DNA of 64,000 nucleotides from positions 52,853 through 116,852 of the forward strand of contig NZ_JARZHH010000035.1 of NCBI RefSeq assembly GCF_029946515.1, given 5' to 3'. Below are positions 1 to 7,551 of the stretch, piece after piece; within the stretch, counting starts at the first letter, position 1, and every line of letters starts with the position of its first letter. Made by a program: the position numbers and the translations under genes. Origin of the DNA: Polyangium sp. 6x1. Its GTDB lineage: Bacteria > Myxococcota_A > Polyangia > Polyangiales > Polyangiaceae. The notes beneath the pieces are model-generated. The model was not told the DNA's origin and did not search any database. It saw nothing but the letters and a program-made list of their open reading frames with translations.

Positions 1-571
1 GATCGTATCGCTTCACCCGCTGCGGCCTCAAATGGAGGTCCGAGAGGTGGAGGAATCGAATCGGCGCCTCCTCCGAGGGGACGCCGGGCGCGCGCGCGGG
101 CAGGACGCCGAGCTTGCGCGCGATCGCGGCGAGCTCCGCGGGCGCGGGCAGCTCGTACGCCCGCGCGGCCCACGTGAAGAAATCGGGCGCCTTTTGCCGG
201 AGGATTCGCTCCGTCTCGCGGGAGACGACGAGCAGCACCGGGCCCGAGAGCCGCCGCAAGAACTCGCGCTCGGCGTTCAGGAGGCCCGCGAATGCGCCGC
301 CGCTGAACGGGCCCCACGGCGCCGCGGAGAGCACGTACGCGCCTCCCGCGCGCTCGTGCGTGAGCTCGACCCAGCGCGCCGGACCCGTGTCGACGTCACA
401 CGCGCCGAGGTCCTCCACGCGCATCGACGCTGTCTGCAAAATGCCCACGAGCAGCCCGCGCGCCTCGTCGAGCGTCGCGTCGGATTCGGCCACCACGACG
501 AGCAGCGACGGCGATCCCTGCGCGAGCGAGAGCCGCGCCGAGATCTCCTCGATGCGCGCCTCCGGCGTCAT
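1..571 (-). CDS. Metallophosphoesterase with N-terminal STAND-associated domain (partial, runs off left edge)
   Basis: I translated this frame by hand from the minus strand; 190 residues lie inside the window. Residues 1-170 form a globular domain with the pattern LLNAEREFLRR, then VLLVVS, then KAPDFFTWAARAYEL. I recognise this as similar to the N-terminal segment of many bacterial STAND/TPR conflict proteins. At 171-182 the sequence IRFLHLSDLHLRP carries the DxH metal-binding motif I of calcineurin-like phosphoesterases (D178, H180), and the remaining metal ligands lie beyond the edge. The start overlaps the ATPase stop by four bases (ATGA), so the two are translationally coupled. A nucleotide-cleaving or nuclease role controlled by the ATPase is inference. 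Confidence 0.72.
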   Translation of the reverse strand, partial: MTPEARIEEISARLSLAQGSPSLLVVVAESDATLDEARGLLVGILQTASMRVEDLGACDVDTGPARWVELTHERAGGAYVLSAAPWGPFSGGAFAGLLNAEREFLRRLSGPVLLVVSRETERILRQKAPDFFTWAARAYELPAPAELAAIARKLGVLPARAPGVPSEEAPIRFLHLSDLHLRPQRVKRYD

Positions 572-1836
572 CCGGCCCAGTTCTCCATTTGCCGGAGGAG
601 CTGCTCCACGGGGTCGGGCAGCGAATACCAGGCGATGCCATTGCGGTATTCGATCACCCAGAGCCCGTAGAGGAGCTGCTTCGTCACGTCGCCCTGTCCT
701 TCGAGGCGAAACTCGCGCCGCACCTTCTCCAGCACCGGCAAGAAGCGTGGATCGTAGGCGCGGCGGAACGACTCGCGCTGGTCGGCGATGGCGGCGGCCA
801 CGTCCTGCTCCTCGATGAACGTGCCGCGGCGGACGTGCGCCTTCACCACGCTCGATTGCAAGAGCCGCGCGAGCTCGCGGATGTTCCCGCCCGAGCCCAC
901 GATCGCGCGCTCGACGGCCTCGGGCATCACGATCCGCGGATCGATCGGCTCGACGCGCGCCTCGACGATGCGGCGCATGATGCTCACGCCCTGCTCGGAG
1001 CGCCTGCGCGTGTTCGTGTGGGGGTTCAGATCGTAGAGACGAACCGCGGGGAGGACCGCGCTGCCCGCGTTGTTGTACCTCTCGGAGAGGACGTTGAACG
1101 TCGGCTCGTAGATCAGCGAGATCGGGATCGTCAAAATCGCCGCGCCCGGCGCCTCGACCATCGGCTTCTTCTCATCGCCGAGGAACGCGTCGCGCGCCTG
1201 CACGGGCGGGAGTTTGTCGAGGCCATCGAGCAGCACGACGGGCCGGTGCTCTTCGAGATCGTCAAGCAGGCCGGCGAGCATGTCGATCGGCTCGAAGCCC
1301 GATTCCTTGATTTGCCGCCGCAGCTCGTCGCGCAAGAGCTTGCTCTCGCGTACCGTGGAGAGCAGCCGGCGGAGCGCTGCGCCGAGGGCGTCGAGGTCGG
1401 GCGCGACGGGCGAGCCCAGCAGGCGCTCGAGGGCGCTGCGCAGCATCTCGGTCGTCTTCTCCGAGAGGCTGATTCCCGCTTGTTTCACCTCCGCGACGAT
1501 CTCGGCTTTGGCCGCGAGGTACATCTCCAGCGAGCCGAGGTCCTGCACGGCCGTCTGTGCTTCGAGGTCGACGAACGCGACGAGCCGCCCCTCGCGCCGC
1601 AGCCTGTGGGCGATGCTGAGCAAGAGCGTGGTCTTGCCGCATCCGGGCTGGCCTGCGAGCAGGAGCTTCGCGTTGTCGTTCAGGTCGAGCGCGGCTTCGA
1701 GCTCGGCGCGATAGTGCTCGTGCGCTTCCGGGACGTACGACGAGCCGGGTCCGTCGTCGGCGTCGAGGTACGGCCGGTAAATCGGGTCGAAGACCCGGGT
1801 CAGCGCGCGGAATTTCGCTCGAGGATCGGGGCTCAT
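568..1836 (-). CDS. AAA/STAND-like P-loop ATPase, 422 aa
   Basis: Walker A is GQPGCGKT at residues 62-69 and Walker B is VVLLDGLDK at 200-208, followed by a sensor-like strand (AAILTIPISLIYEP, about 233-246). The C-terminal part (IVGSGGNIRELARLL, then QLLYGLWVIEYRNG) looks like a helical lid followed by a winged-helix-like segment. The frame stays open further upstream, but the ATG at 1836 is chosen because the upstream extension is low-complexity Arg/Ser shadow sequence. The downstream phosphoesterase starts inside its stop codon. The pair resembles ATPase-plus-effector conflict modules: the ATPase would be the sensor or switch and the phosphoesterase the effector. The family was recognised only at fold level. 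Confidence 0.75.
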   Translation of the reverse strand: MSPDPRAKFRALTRVFDPIYRPYLDADDGPGSSYVPEAHEHYRAELEAALDLNDNAKLLLAGQPGCGKTTLLLSIAHRLRREGRLVAFVDLEAQTAVQDLGSLEMYLAAKAEIVAEVKQAGISLSEKTTEMLRSALERLLGSPVAPDLDALGAALRRLLSTVRESKLLRDELRRQIKESGFEPIDMLAGLLDDLEEHRPVVLLDGLDKLPPVQARDAFLGDEKKPMVEAPGAAILTIPISLIYEPTFNVLSERYNNAGSAVLPAVRLYDLNPHTNTRRRSEQGVSIMRRIVEARVEPIDPRIVMPEAVERAIVGSGGNIRELARLLQSSVVKAHVRRGTFIEEQDVAAAIADQRESFRRAYDPRFLPVLEKVRREFRLEGQGDVTKQLLYGLWVIEYRNGIAWYSLPDPVEQLLRQMENWAG

Positions 1837-1894
1837 GCCGGCACCTCCGATGAAACTAGCGGCCTCGCGGCCGGGGGGCAAGCGGGCGGCACGG

Positions 1895-2776
1895 TCAGCC
1901 CCGCGGCTTCTGCGCGACGAGGAGCTGGATGTCCCCGATCTGCGTGACCACGCTCTGCCGCCGTCGCTCCCACGCGCCCGGGTCGAAATGGCGCAGCGTG
2001 CGCCCGAGGACGACGCCGACCAGCACGTTTCGCAGGCGCCGCGCCACATACCTCGGCGCCGAGCGCTCGAACGAGGGCGTCGAATACACGACGTCGAGGC
2101 CCGCGGCCCAGACGAGGCGCGAGAGCGAGCCATACGAGAACACGTGAATATGCTCGGGCGGGCAGAACCAGTGCGAGCGCGCCGCGACGAGGCGCTCCGA
2201 GGCATCGCCGCAGAGGGGCGTATCGCAAAAGAAAAATCCGCCTGGCTTGAGGACGCGGCGCACCTCGCGCATCGCGGCGTGCGGGTCGCGGACGTGCTCG
2301 ATCACGGCCCAGGACGTGACGGCGTCGAAGCTCGCGTCCTCGAACGGCAGCCCGCCCTCGGCGTCGAGGTTGCCCGGAAAAACCTTGACGCCGGGCGGGT
2401 ATTCTTTTCGTACGGAGTAATCGCAGCCGACGGCGTCGAAGCCGGCTTCGAGGGCCTGCGAGAGGAACCCGCCTTCCCCGCAGCCGACGTCGAGCAGCTT
2501 GCCGGAGGGCGCATGACGGCGCACGAGCGCGAGCTTCGCGGCGTGTCGTTTCGGCATCTCGCGGGCGAACCGCTCGGCGCCCATGCCGGCCGTGTAGCCC
2601 TCGGAAAAACCGGCGTAATGCGTCGCCAGCTCTTCCACCGTGGGCAGAACGTTCGATTGCACGGTGCCGCAGGTGGCGCAGCGGAAACAGGCGATCTCCT
2701 CGAAGGACTCCTCCGGCGCTCCACGCGCCCCGCAGATCCGGCACGCGGAACGCGCGTTTTCGCGGGTCATGCTCAT
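1895..2776 (-). CDS. Class I SAM-dependent methyltransferase with N-terminal zinc ribbon, 293 aa
   Basis: The N-terminus holds two CxxC pairs (C12/C15 and C33/C36), typical of the zinc-ribbon methyltransferases found in sugar and surface-polysaccharide clusters. The SAM-binding motif I is LLDVGCGEGGF (about 94-104). Later motifs are SFDAVTSWAVIEHVRDP and RVLKPGGFFFCDTP, a standard class I Rossmann fold. A second in-frame ATG lies two codons downstream of the chosen start. The gene is collinear with glycosyltransferases, so methylation of a sugar or glycan precursor is the likely role. The substrate cannot be named. Confidence 0.85.
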   Translation of the reverse strand: MSMTRENARSACRICGARGAPEESFEEIACFRCATCGTVQSNVLPTVEELATHYAGFSEGYTAGMGAERFAREMPKRHAAKLALVRRHAPSGKLLDVGCGEGGFLSQALEAGFDAVGCDYSVRKEYPPGVKVFPGNLDAEGGLPFEDASFDAVTSWAVIEHVRDPHAAMREVRRVLKPGGFFFCDTPLCGDASERLVAARSHWFCPPEHIHVFSYGSLSRLVWAAGLDVVYSTPSFERSAPRYVARRLRNVLVGVVLGRTLRHFDPGAWERRRQSVVTQIGDIQLLVAQKPRG

Positions 2777-2825
2777 CGCGCCGCCGAACGTAGCGGGAGC
2801 GCGGCGCCGGGGCAAGCGCGCGGTC

Positions 2826-3404
2826 TCATCGGACGCGCAAGCGATCGAGGGAAGGGCCCAGCGCGGCGAGCGCGCCCATGGCGAGTTTTCCGAAGAGCGG
2901 CGGGCGCGCGCGGGCAGGACCCTCGGCGATCGCGCGCGCCACGGGCAAGAGCCGCGCAGGATCCTCGTCCCGCGGAGCGCCGCGCCGCGCCTCGCCCCGC
3001 GCATACCGCAGGAGCGCCGCACGAAGGGATTCGGCGTCCTCCGCGACCTCGATACGCCCCTCCTGCCCGAGGACCGTGACGATCTCGAGCTGGTGGTCAT
3101 TGACGATTTCGCCGAACCCGGCGCGGCGCGCGGCGACGATCGGGCGATGGCCGCGGCGAAGCGCATCGGCGAGCGTTCCGACGCCCGCGTGGCAGACGAC
3201 CACGTCGGCCTGATCCATTTCGCGCTCGAATTCCGCGCGGGAGAGGTGCTCGCGTGGCGTGAGCGCCCGCGGACGAACCTCGCTCGGGCCGTGCTGGCAG
3301 AGGCCATCGGCGGGCACGGCGAGCGCGGACGTGGCCTCGTCGACCCAGCGGAGCAGCCGGTCGAAGGGGACGAGCGCATTGCCGACGGTGACGAAGATCC
3401 TCAT
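2826..3404 (-). CDS. Alg13/PssE-like catalytic subunit of a two-component glycosyltransferase, 192 aa
   Basis: The protein starts MRIFVTVGNALVPFDRLL, close to the Alg13/PssE opening. It later carries VVCHAGVGTLADALRRG followed by EIVNDHQLE, the sugar-nucleotide binding half of the GT28 C-terminal domain. The gene overlaps the Alg14-like gene by four bases (ATGA). In this family the two halves associate: the Alg14-like subunit anchors this one at the membrane, and together they add the second sugar to a lipid-linked acceptor. Length is normal for the short bacterial form. The donor sugar is unknown. Confidence 0.82.
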   Translation of the reverse strand: MRIFVTVGNALVPFDRLLRWVDEATSALAVPADGLCQHGPSEVRPRALTPREHLSRAEFEREMDQADVVVCHAGVGTLADALRRGHRPIVAARRAGFGEIVNDHQLEIVTVLGQEGRIEVAEDAESLRAALLRYARGEARRGAPRDEDPARLLPVARAIAEGPARARPPLFGKLAMGALAALGPSLDRLRVR

Positions 3405-3847
3405 CCGAAATGAATGCTCGCCTTCTCGGCCCGCGGGAAGAACCGCGCGAGCGTGTCCCATTGATAGAAGAAATGGTGCGCGAGCGGCGCCATCAGCCGG
3501 CCCGTGAGCGTGGGGCGGACGATCGCCGCGGCCGTCTCGACGAACACGACCCGTGCCCGCGTTCCGATCCGCGCCACGAGCGCGACCGGGACCGCCGGGC
3601 CCGCGCCGGCCGAGAGCACGATGTCGGGATCCTCGTGGCGCAGGATCCGCGCGGCTTCGAAGAAGTTCAAGAGCACGCGCGCGTCCCGCTCGGCGTGCGC
3701 GATGCGGTAGACCCGGGCGAACGGGAAATCCGGCAATGCGGCCTCGTCGTTCAGGACGAGCACGACCTCGTGGCCCGCAAGGACCGGGGCGAGCTGCATG
3801 ATCTCGGTCAGGTGACCGCCGACCGAGGAGACGACGAGGATCTTCAA
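3401..3847 (-). CDS. Alg14/PssD-like membrane-anchor subunit of a glycosyltransferase, 148 aa, TTG start
   Basis: After the start the sequence reads KILVVSSVGGHLTEIMQL, the N-terminal signature of Alg14/PssD, which recruits the Alg13-like subunit. A second conserved region is DPDIVLSAGAGPAVPVALVARI and the end is hydrophobic. The start is a TTG at 3847 whose last two bases are the first two of the upstream TGA (TTGA overlap), so translation is coupled to the GT4 gene. No ATG fits the conserved N-terminus. The partner follows immediately with an ATGA overlap, supporting a stoichiometric two-subunit enzyme. Confidence 0.82.
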   Translation of the reverse strand: MKILVVSSVGGHLTEIMQLAPVLAGHEVVLVLNDEAALPDFPFARVYRIAHAERDARVLLNFFEAARILRHEDPDIVLSAGAGPAVPVALVARIGTRARVVFVETAAAIVRPTLTGRLMAPLAHHFFYQWDTLARFFPRAEKASIHFG

Positions 3848-5001
3848 CGCCGCCTCGCCTCGGCGACGATCGCCTCGTAATGCCCGAGCATCTGCCTCGC
3901 AATGGCGTCCCAGCCGAATCCGGCGGCCACGGCGCGCCCCGCTTCTCCCATGCGCCGGGCGCGCGCGGGGTCTTCGAGGATCGCGAGCAGCGCCTCGGCG
4001 ATCCGCTCGGGCGTGTTCTCGACCCAGGCGCCCGCGCCGCGCTCTTCCAGGATCTTCCAGGGACAAGCCTTGCTCACGACGACGGGCGTGCCCGCGGCGA
4101 GCGCCTCGGCCACGACGATCCCGAAATTCTCGCCGTGTGACGGCAGGACGAGAACCGTGGCCGACGCGAGGAGCTTCTGTTTGTCCTTTCCATACACAGG
4201 CCCGAGAAACCGCATGCGCGGGCGAGGCGTGACGCGGGTGAGGAGCGCCTCGACGCGCGCTTGTTCGCCGTCCTCGTCCGGCCCGGCGACGAGCGTCTCC
4301 ACCTCGGGCATGGCGGCGGCGACGCGGGCGAGGGCAGGGACGAGCACGTCGAACCCCTTCACCGGGTGAATACGGCCCAGAAAAACGATCCGCGCCTTCT
4401 CGCGAGGCACGTCGGGGAGCGCGTCGGGCAAATCGACGCCGTTTGGTACGACAAACGTGCGCGCGCCGGGGACGTGGCGGAGGATCTGGCTTGCCTCCTC
4501 GTCGCTCGTCGCGTGCACGCCCGCGGCGGAGAGGACGTTCTTTCGCTCGACGAGCTCGAAATAGGGAGCCTTTTTCCAGCGCTTCGAGCCGATGGCCCAC
4601 GGCATGAGCGTGCCCTGCGGCGAGAGGACGGCGGGCACACGTGCGCGCCGCGCGAGGGCCATGGCCGCGGCCGACGAAAACGAGAACAGGGCCGTGACGT
4701 GCACCAGATCCCAGCGCGGGATTTCCCGAGCGATGTGGAGCGCGAGCGGCGCGGAGACGGCAAAACGCGTGCGAGGCCTGCGCGGGAAATAGCGGACGGG
4801 CACGCCCTCGGCGAGCGTCTTTTCCGCGTGGGGCACGGGCAGATCCCCCGCGCCGTCGGCGTCCGTCGTGACGACCTCGACCGTCACGCCGAGGCCGAGG
4901 AGGCGCTGGCAAAGACGGAGCACGCCTTCGATCGGTCCGCCATACCGCGTCGCGGGCCAGAAGCTCGGAATGACGTGGAGGACGCGGAGGGACATGGCCA
5001 T
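3844..5001 (-). CDS. GT4-family glycosyltransferase, 385 aa
   Basis: This is a GT-B fold enzyme. The N-terminal Rossmann half opens LRVLHVIPSFWPATRYGGP. The C-terminal half has IVFLGRIHPVKGFDVL and the donor-binding E-x7-E region ENFGIVVAEALAAGTPVVV. The ATG at 5001 and a second ATG six bases downstream are both possible starts. It lies three bases after the preceding gene and is coupled to the Alg14-like gene. It is predicted to be a cytoplasmic, membrane-associated enzyme adding a sugar during assembly of a surface polysaccharide repeat unit. Donor and acceptor cannot be read from sequence. Confidence 0.87.
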   Translation of the reverse strand: MAMSLRVLHVIPSFWPATRYGGPIEGVLRLCQRLLGLGVTVEVVTTDADGAGDLPVPHAEKTLAEGVPVRYFPRRPRTRFAVSAPLALHIAREIPRWDLVHVTALFSFSSAAAMALARRARVPAVLSPQGTLMPWAIGSKRWKKAPYFELVERKNVLSAAGVHATSDEEASQILRHVPGARTFVVPNGVDLPDALPDVPREKARIVFLGRIHPVKGFDVLVPALARVAAAMPEVETLVAGPDEDGEQARVEALLTRVTPRPRMRFLGPVYGKDKQKLLASATVLVLPSHGENFGIVVAEALAAGTPVVVSKACPWKILEERGAGAWVENTPERIAEALLAILEDPARARRMGEAGRAVAAGFGWDAIARQMLGHYEAIVAEARRR

Positions 5002-5004
5002 TCG

Positions 5005-5985
5005 TCAGGCGAGATCCGCGAGGATGGTTTCGAGCCTGTGTCGATACGTGTGCTCGGCGAGGGCGCGGCGCGCGCCGGCCTCGCGGATGGCGAGCATGTC
5101 GGCCGGGAAGCGGCGCGCGTGTTCGAGGTGGCCCGCGAGCTCCTCGTATGTCTCGAAGGTGAGCACTTCTTTCCCCGGATCGAAGCACTGGAGCAGCGTC
5201 GGCCGGAACTCCACGAGCTGGAGCCCGCCGGCGCCCGCGATCTCGAACGCGCGGCAATTCAGCGAGTTGCCCTCCGCCAGCGCGAACGTGTTGAGGCAGG
5301 CCATCCCCGCGCCGAACACGCGGCTCTTCTCCTCGCGGACGACGTATTTCCCGGAAAAACTCGTCCGGATCTCCTTCGCCGACCAGGGCGGCGGCATGGT
5401 GCCGTAGAGCTCGAGCCGCGCGCCGTCGCGGAGCAGGCGCATCAAAACGGCCTGGCGAAACGCATAATAGTTTCCAGCGACGACCACGGCGTCGCTCGTC
5501 TGCTTCGCGAGCGGCCGATGCCAGCGCGGGTTCATCGCCTCGTGCAGGAGCGCGCACGTCTGGCCCGCGAGCCGTAGCTTTTTCACGGCGTCCGGGTCCT
5601 TGACGTACACCTTGTCCCAGTAGGGATTCACGAGCCCGAACCTGCGGCTGTTCGCCGGCGCGTCGCCCCACCAGAGAATGCGCCGCCCCGGCACGAGCCG
5701 GCCGAGCGCGTCGAGGATCTCCGGGTGCACGTCCCACGTGAGCGCGAGCAAGACGTCCGGCCGGCGATTCTCGACGAGGCGGAGGAGCTTTCGATCCTGC
5801 GGCAATGGCGCGTCTCCGAAGACCCGCTCTTCCACCATGCGGAGCGCGCGGCGAGGGACCGACCAGTACGCGGCGTGATCGACTTCTTCGGCGCCCAGGA
5901 CCTCGTGGCCCATCTCCACGAGCGTCTCGGCGACGTTGTCGGCGAAGCCGTCCGCGAATCGAGGCCCGAGGACGAGGACACGCAT
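5005..5985 (-). CDS. CgeB-like GT-B glycosyltransferase, 326 aa
   Basis: The N-terminus MRVLVLGPRFADGFADNVAETL is a Rossmann start. The segment RRILWWGDAPANSRRF followed by WDKVYVKDPDAVKKL is typical of the CgeB/DUF3880 group. The C-terminal half has SLNCRAFEIAGAGGLQLVEFRPTLLQCF and ends with the helical glycosyltransferase tail. Members of this group act in spore-coat and surface glycan synthesis. It sits in the minus-strand polysaccharide run, seven bases from the methyltransferase gene. Substrate is unknown. Confidence 0.8.
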   Translation of the reverse strand: MRVLVLGPRFADGFADNVAETLVEMGHEVLGAEEVDHAAYWSVPRRALRMVEERVFGDAPLPQDRKLLRLVENRRPDVLLALTWDVHPEILDALGRLVPGRRILWWGDAPANSRRFGLVNPYWDKVYVKDPDAVKKLRLAGQTCALLHEAMNPRWHRPLAKQTSDAVVVAGNYYAFRQAVLMRLLRDGARLELYGTMPPPWSAKEIRTSFSGKYVVREEKSRVFGAGMACLNTFALAEGNSLNCRAFEIAGAGGLQLVEFRPTLLQCFDPGKEVLTFETYEELAGHLEHARRFPADMLAIREAGARRALAEHTYRHRLETILADLA

Positions 5986-5991
5986 GGCGCC

Positions 5992-6726
5992 TCAGGCTCC
6001 CTTTCGCAGCCGGAAGAGCATGTCCGACGAATAAATCCCGTCGCGCGTCGCTCCATTTTCCACGAGAAACCACGCCGCGATCGCGCCGCGCATCGCCCGC
6101 CACGCGACATACCGGATCGCGCTCTTCACGCCGTGCGGCACCGGGCCGCATTCGCGGAACTCCACGCGGTCGCCCCAGCCTGTCATCGCGGCGAGCTGCG
6201 TGATGCTGTTCGGCGTGAATGCGATCTGGTGCGTGATGTCCCAGTATCGCGCCGCCGCGCCGAACGGAGAGACGGCGTTCGGCACCATGCCCACGAGCGC
6301 GCCGCCGGGGCGCAGCACGCGGCGCGCCTCGCGGAAAAAGTCGACGAGCCGATCCTTGGGCAGATGCTCGACGATGTTGAAGGCGGTGAGGAAGCCGTAG
6401 GAGCCCTCGCGCTCGGCCGCGAGGTGATCGATCACGTCGCCGACGACGAGCTCACCGCGCACGAACTTGCGGGCCTCGTCGAGCTCCTCGACGCAGAGAT
6501 CGACGCCGCGCGTACGGGCGAAGCCGCGTTGTTCGAGCGCGTAGATGAGCTCGCCGCAGCCGCAGGCGAGGTCGAGGCACAGCGTCGTGCGATCCTCGGG
6601 CAGCCATGGGCCGAGGCGGCGCAAGAGGCCCGCGGCGCTCGTTCGGTAGTGCTCGGCGGTCGGGCGGTGGCCACGCGAGGCCGTCGTCTCGTAGTAGCGT
6701 TTGGTGATGTCTTCGAGCGACGCCAT
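5992..6726 (-). CDS. SAM-dependent methyltransferase, 244 aa
   Basis: The SAM motif is LCLDLACGCGELIYALEQ. It is followed by GFLTAFNIVEHLPKDRLVDFFREARRVLRPGGALVGMVPN, the usual class I arrangement. The C-terminal part fits the group of methyltransferases seen with glycosyltransferases. The chosen ATG (6726) gives MASLEDITKRYYETTA; an in-frame ATG at 6741 and a TTG at 6768 are alternatives, and no strong Shine-Dalgarno separates them. It is the first gene of the left polysaccharide set, 57 bases downstream of the tagged effector gene. Confidence 0.82.
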   Translation of the reverse strand: MASLEDITKRYYETTASRGHRPTAEHYRTSAAGLLRRLGPWLPEDRTTLCLDLACGCGELIYALEQRGFARTRGVDLCVEELDEARKFVRGELVVGDVIDHLAAEREGSYGFLTAFNIVEHLPKDRLVDFFREARRVLRPGGALVGMVPNAVSPFGAAARYWDITHQIAFTPNSITQLAAMTGWGDRVEFRECGPVPHGVKSAIRYVAWRAMRGAIAAWFLVENGATRDGIYSSDMLFRLRKGA

Positions 6727-6783
6727 GTGCGGAGTGCGCATGGTGAAGAAGCCGGAGCGCCGAGGCAAGGGCGCGAACGCGGT

Positions 6784-7518
6784 TTATCCCGCGCTCGACA
6801 TGTCGCGGTACTGCGCGACCGTGAAGCGCGCCCAGGCGCCGCGCGCGTCGCGCAGGTGCACCGCCACGGGCTCGAGGGCGCCCCACGCGCGCGGATGCAG
6901 CTTGCACTGCATCGAACGCGAGCCGCGGCGATCGACCGCGAAATCGGGCGGCGTGTCGCCTTCGGCCGGCTCGGCCGGGGCCGCGGTCTTCGCCTGCGGT
7001 GCGTCACGACCGCCCTGCAAGGCGCGCGTCGTTCGCAGCTCGAGCACCGCCGCCGGCCCGCCCGAGCCCGCGCGTCCGGCATCGAGCGCGGTCGACGTGG
7101 GAAACACCGAGCCCGTCCGCCCGGTCACGGCTCCGATCCCCGACCGCAGAATCACGTTGATCCCGGCGTAACTCGTCGCGTGATACAGCGCCGAGCCGGA
7201 CGCCAGCGTGAGCGCGCCGGTCTTCCCAGGAGCCGCCTGGCGTTGCGCGGCCCCGTTTGTCCGGGCCACCGTGGCCGGATGCGGCGCCCGCTCCTTGCGC
7301 GCGCCGGCATTCGCGGCCGATTTCTTCTGCACCGTGGCCGGGTGCGGCGGCCGCTCCTTGCGCGCGCCGGCATTCGCGGCCGATTTCTTCTGCACCGTGG
7401 CCGGGTGCGGCGGCCGGCTCGGCCGTTTTCCGGGCTGCGCCGTCGTCGCCGTTTTCCGCTGCACCGTCGCCGGATGCGGCGCTCGTTGCTTTTTCCCCTC
7501 GCCCTCGCCGTTCGCCAT
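6784..7518 (-). CDS. PHPATV-tagged protein with possible ADP-ribosyltransferase-like C-terminus, 244 aa
   Basis: Residues 1-90 are low complexity and contain four copies of PHPATV (14-19, 37-42, 58-63, 79-84), each with a basic/Gln tail such as QKK. The middle two lie in perfect 21-residue repeats. From about residue 105 a globular part begins with LYHATSYAGINVILRSGI. It resembles the first motif of ART/PARP/DarT-like folds (Y/H, then an Ile-Leu-x-x-Gly turn); this is a weak match by eye. A later GGPAAVLELRTTRAL strand could fit the same fold. There is no signal peptide. The shared tag with two other predicted toxins nearby suggests a T6SS effector, as inference. Confidence 0.55.
   Translation of the reverse strand: MANGEGEGKKQRAPHPATVQRKTATTAQPGKRPSRPPHPATVQKKSAANAGARKERPPHPATVQKKSAANAGARKERAPHPATVARTNGAAQRQAAPGKTGALTLASGSALYHATSYAGINVILRSGIGAVTGRTGSVFPTSTALDAGRAGSGGPAAVLELRTTRALQGGRDAPQAKTAAPAEPAEGDTPPDFAVDRRGSRSMQCKLHPRAWGALEPVAVHLRDARGAWARFTVAQYRDMSSAG
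7267..7414 (-). repeat. 63-bp tandem repeat encoding the PHPATV tag
   Basis: Two essentially identical 63-bp units abut at about 7291-7353 and 7354-7414, with a diverged partial copy on the low-coordinate side. They encode the 21-residue unit beginning PPHPATVQKKSA. The near-identical DNA implies recent duplication or homogenisation of the tag region. Confidence 0.85.
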
Positions 7519-7551
7519 CGCCGCCTCCTCCGCGTCGTCCGCAGGAAAACT

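Noticed and set aside
7267..7414. Tandem repeats resembling a CRISPR array
   Set aside because: Units are contiguous, in frame with a protein and have no spacers.
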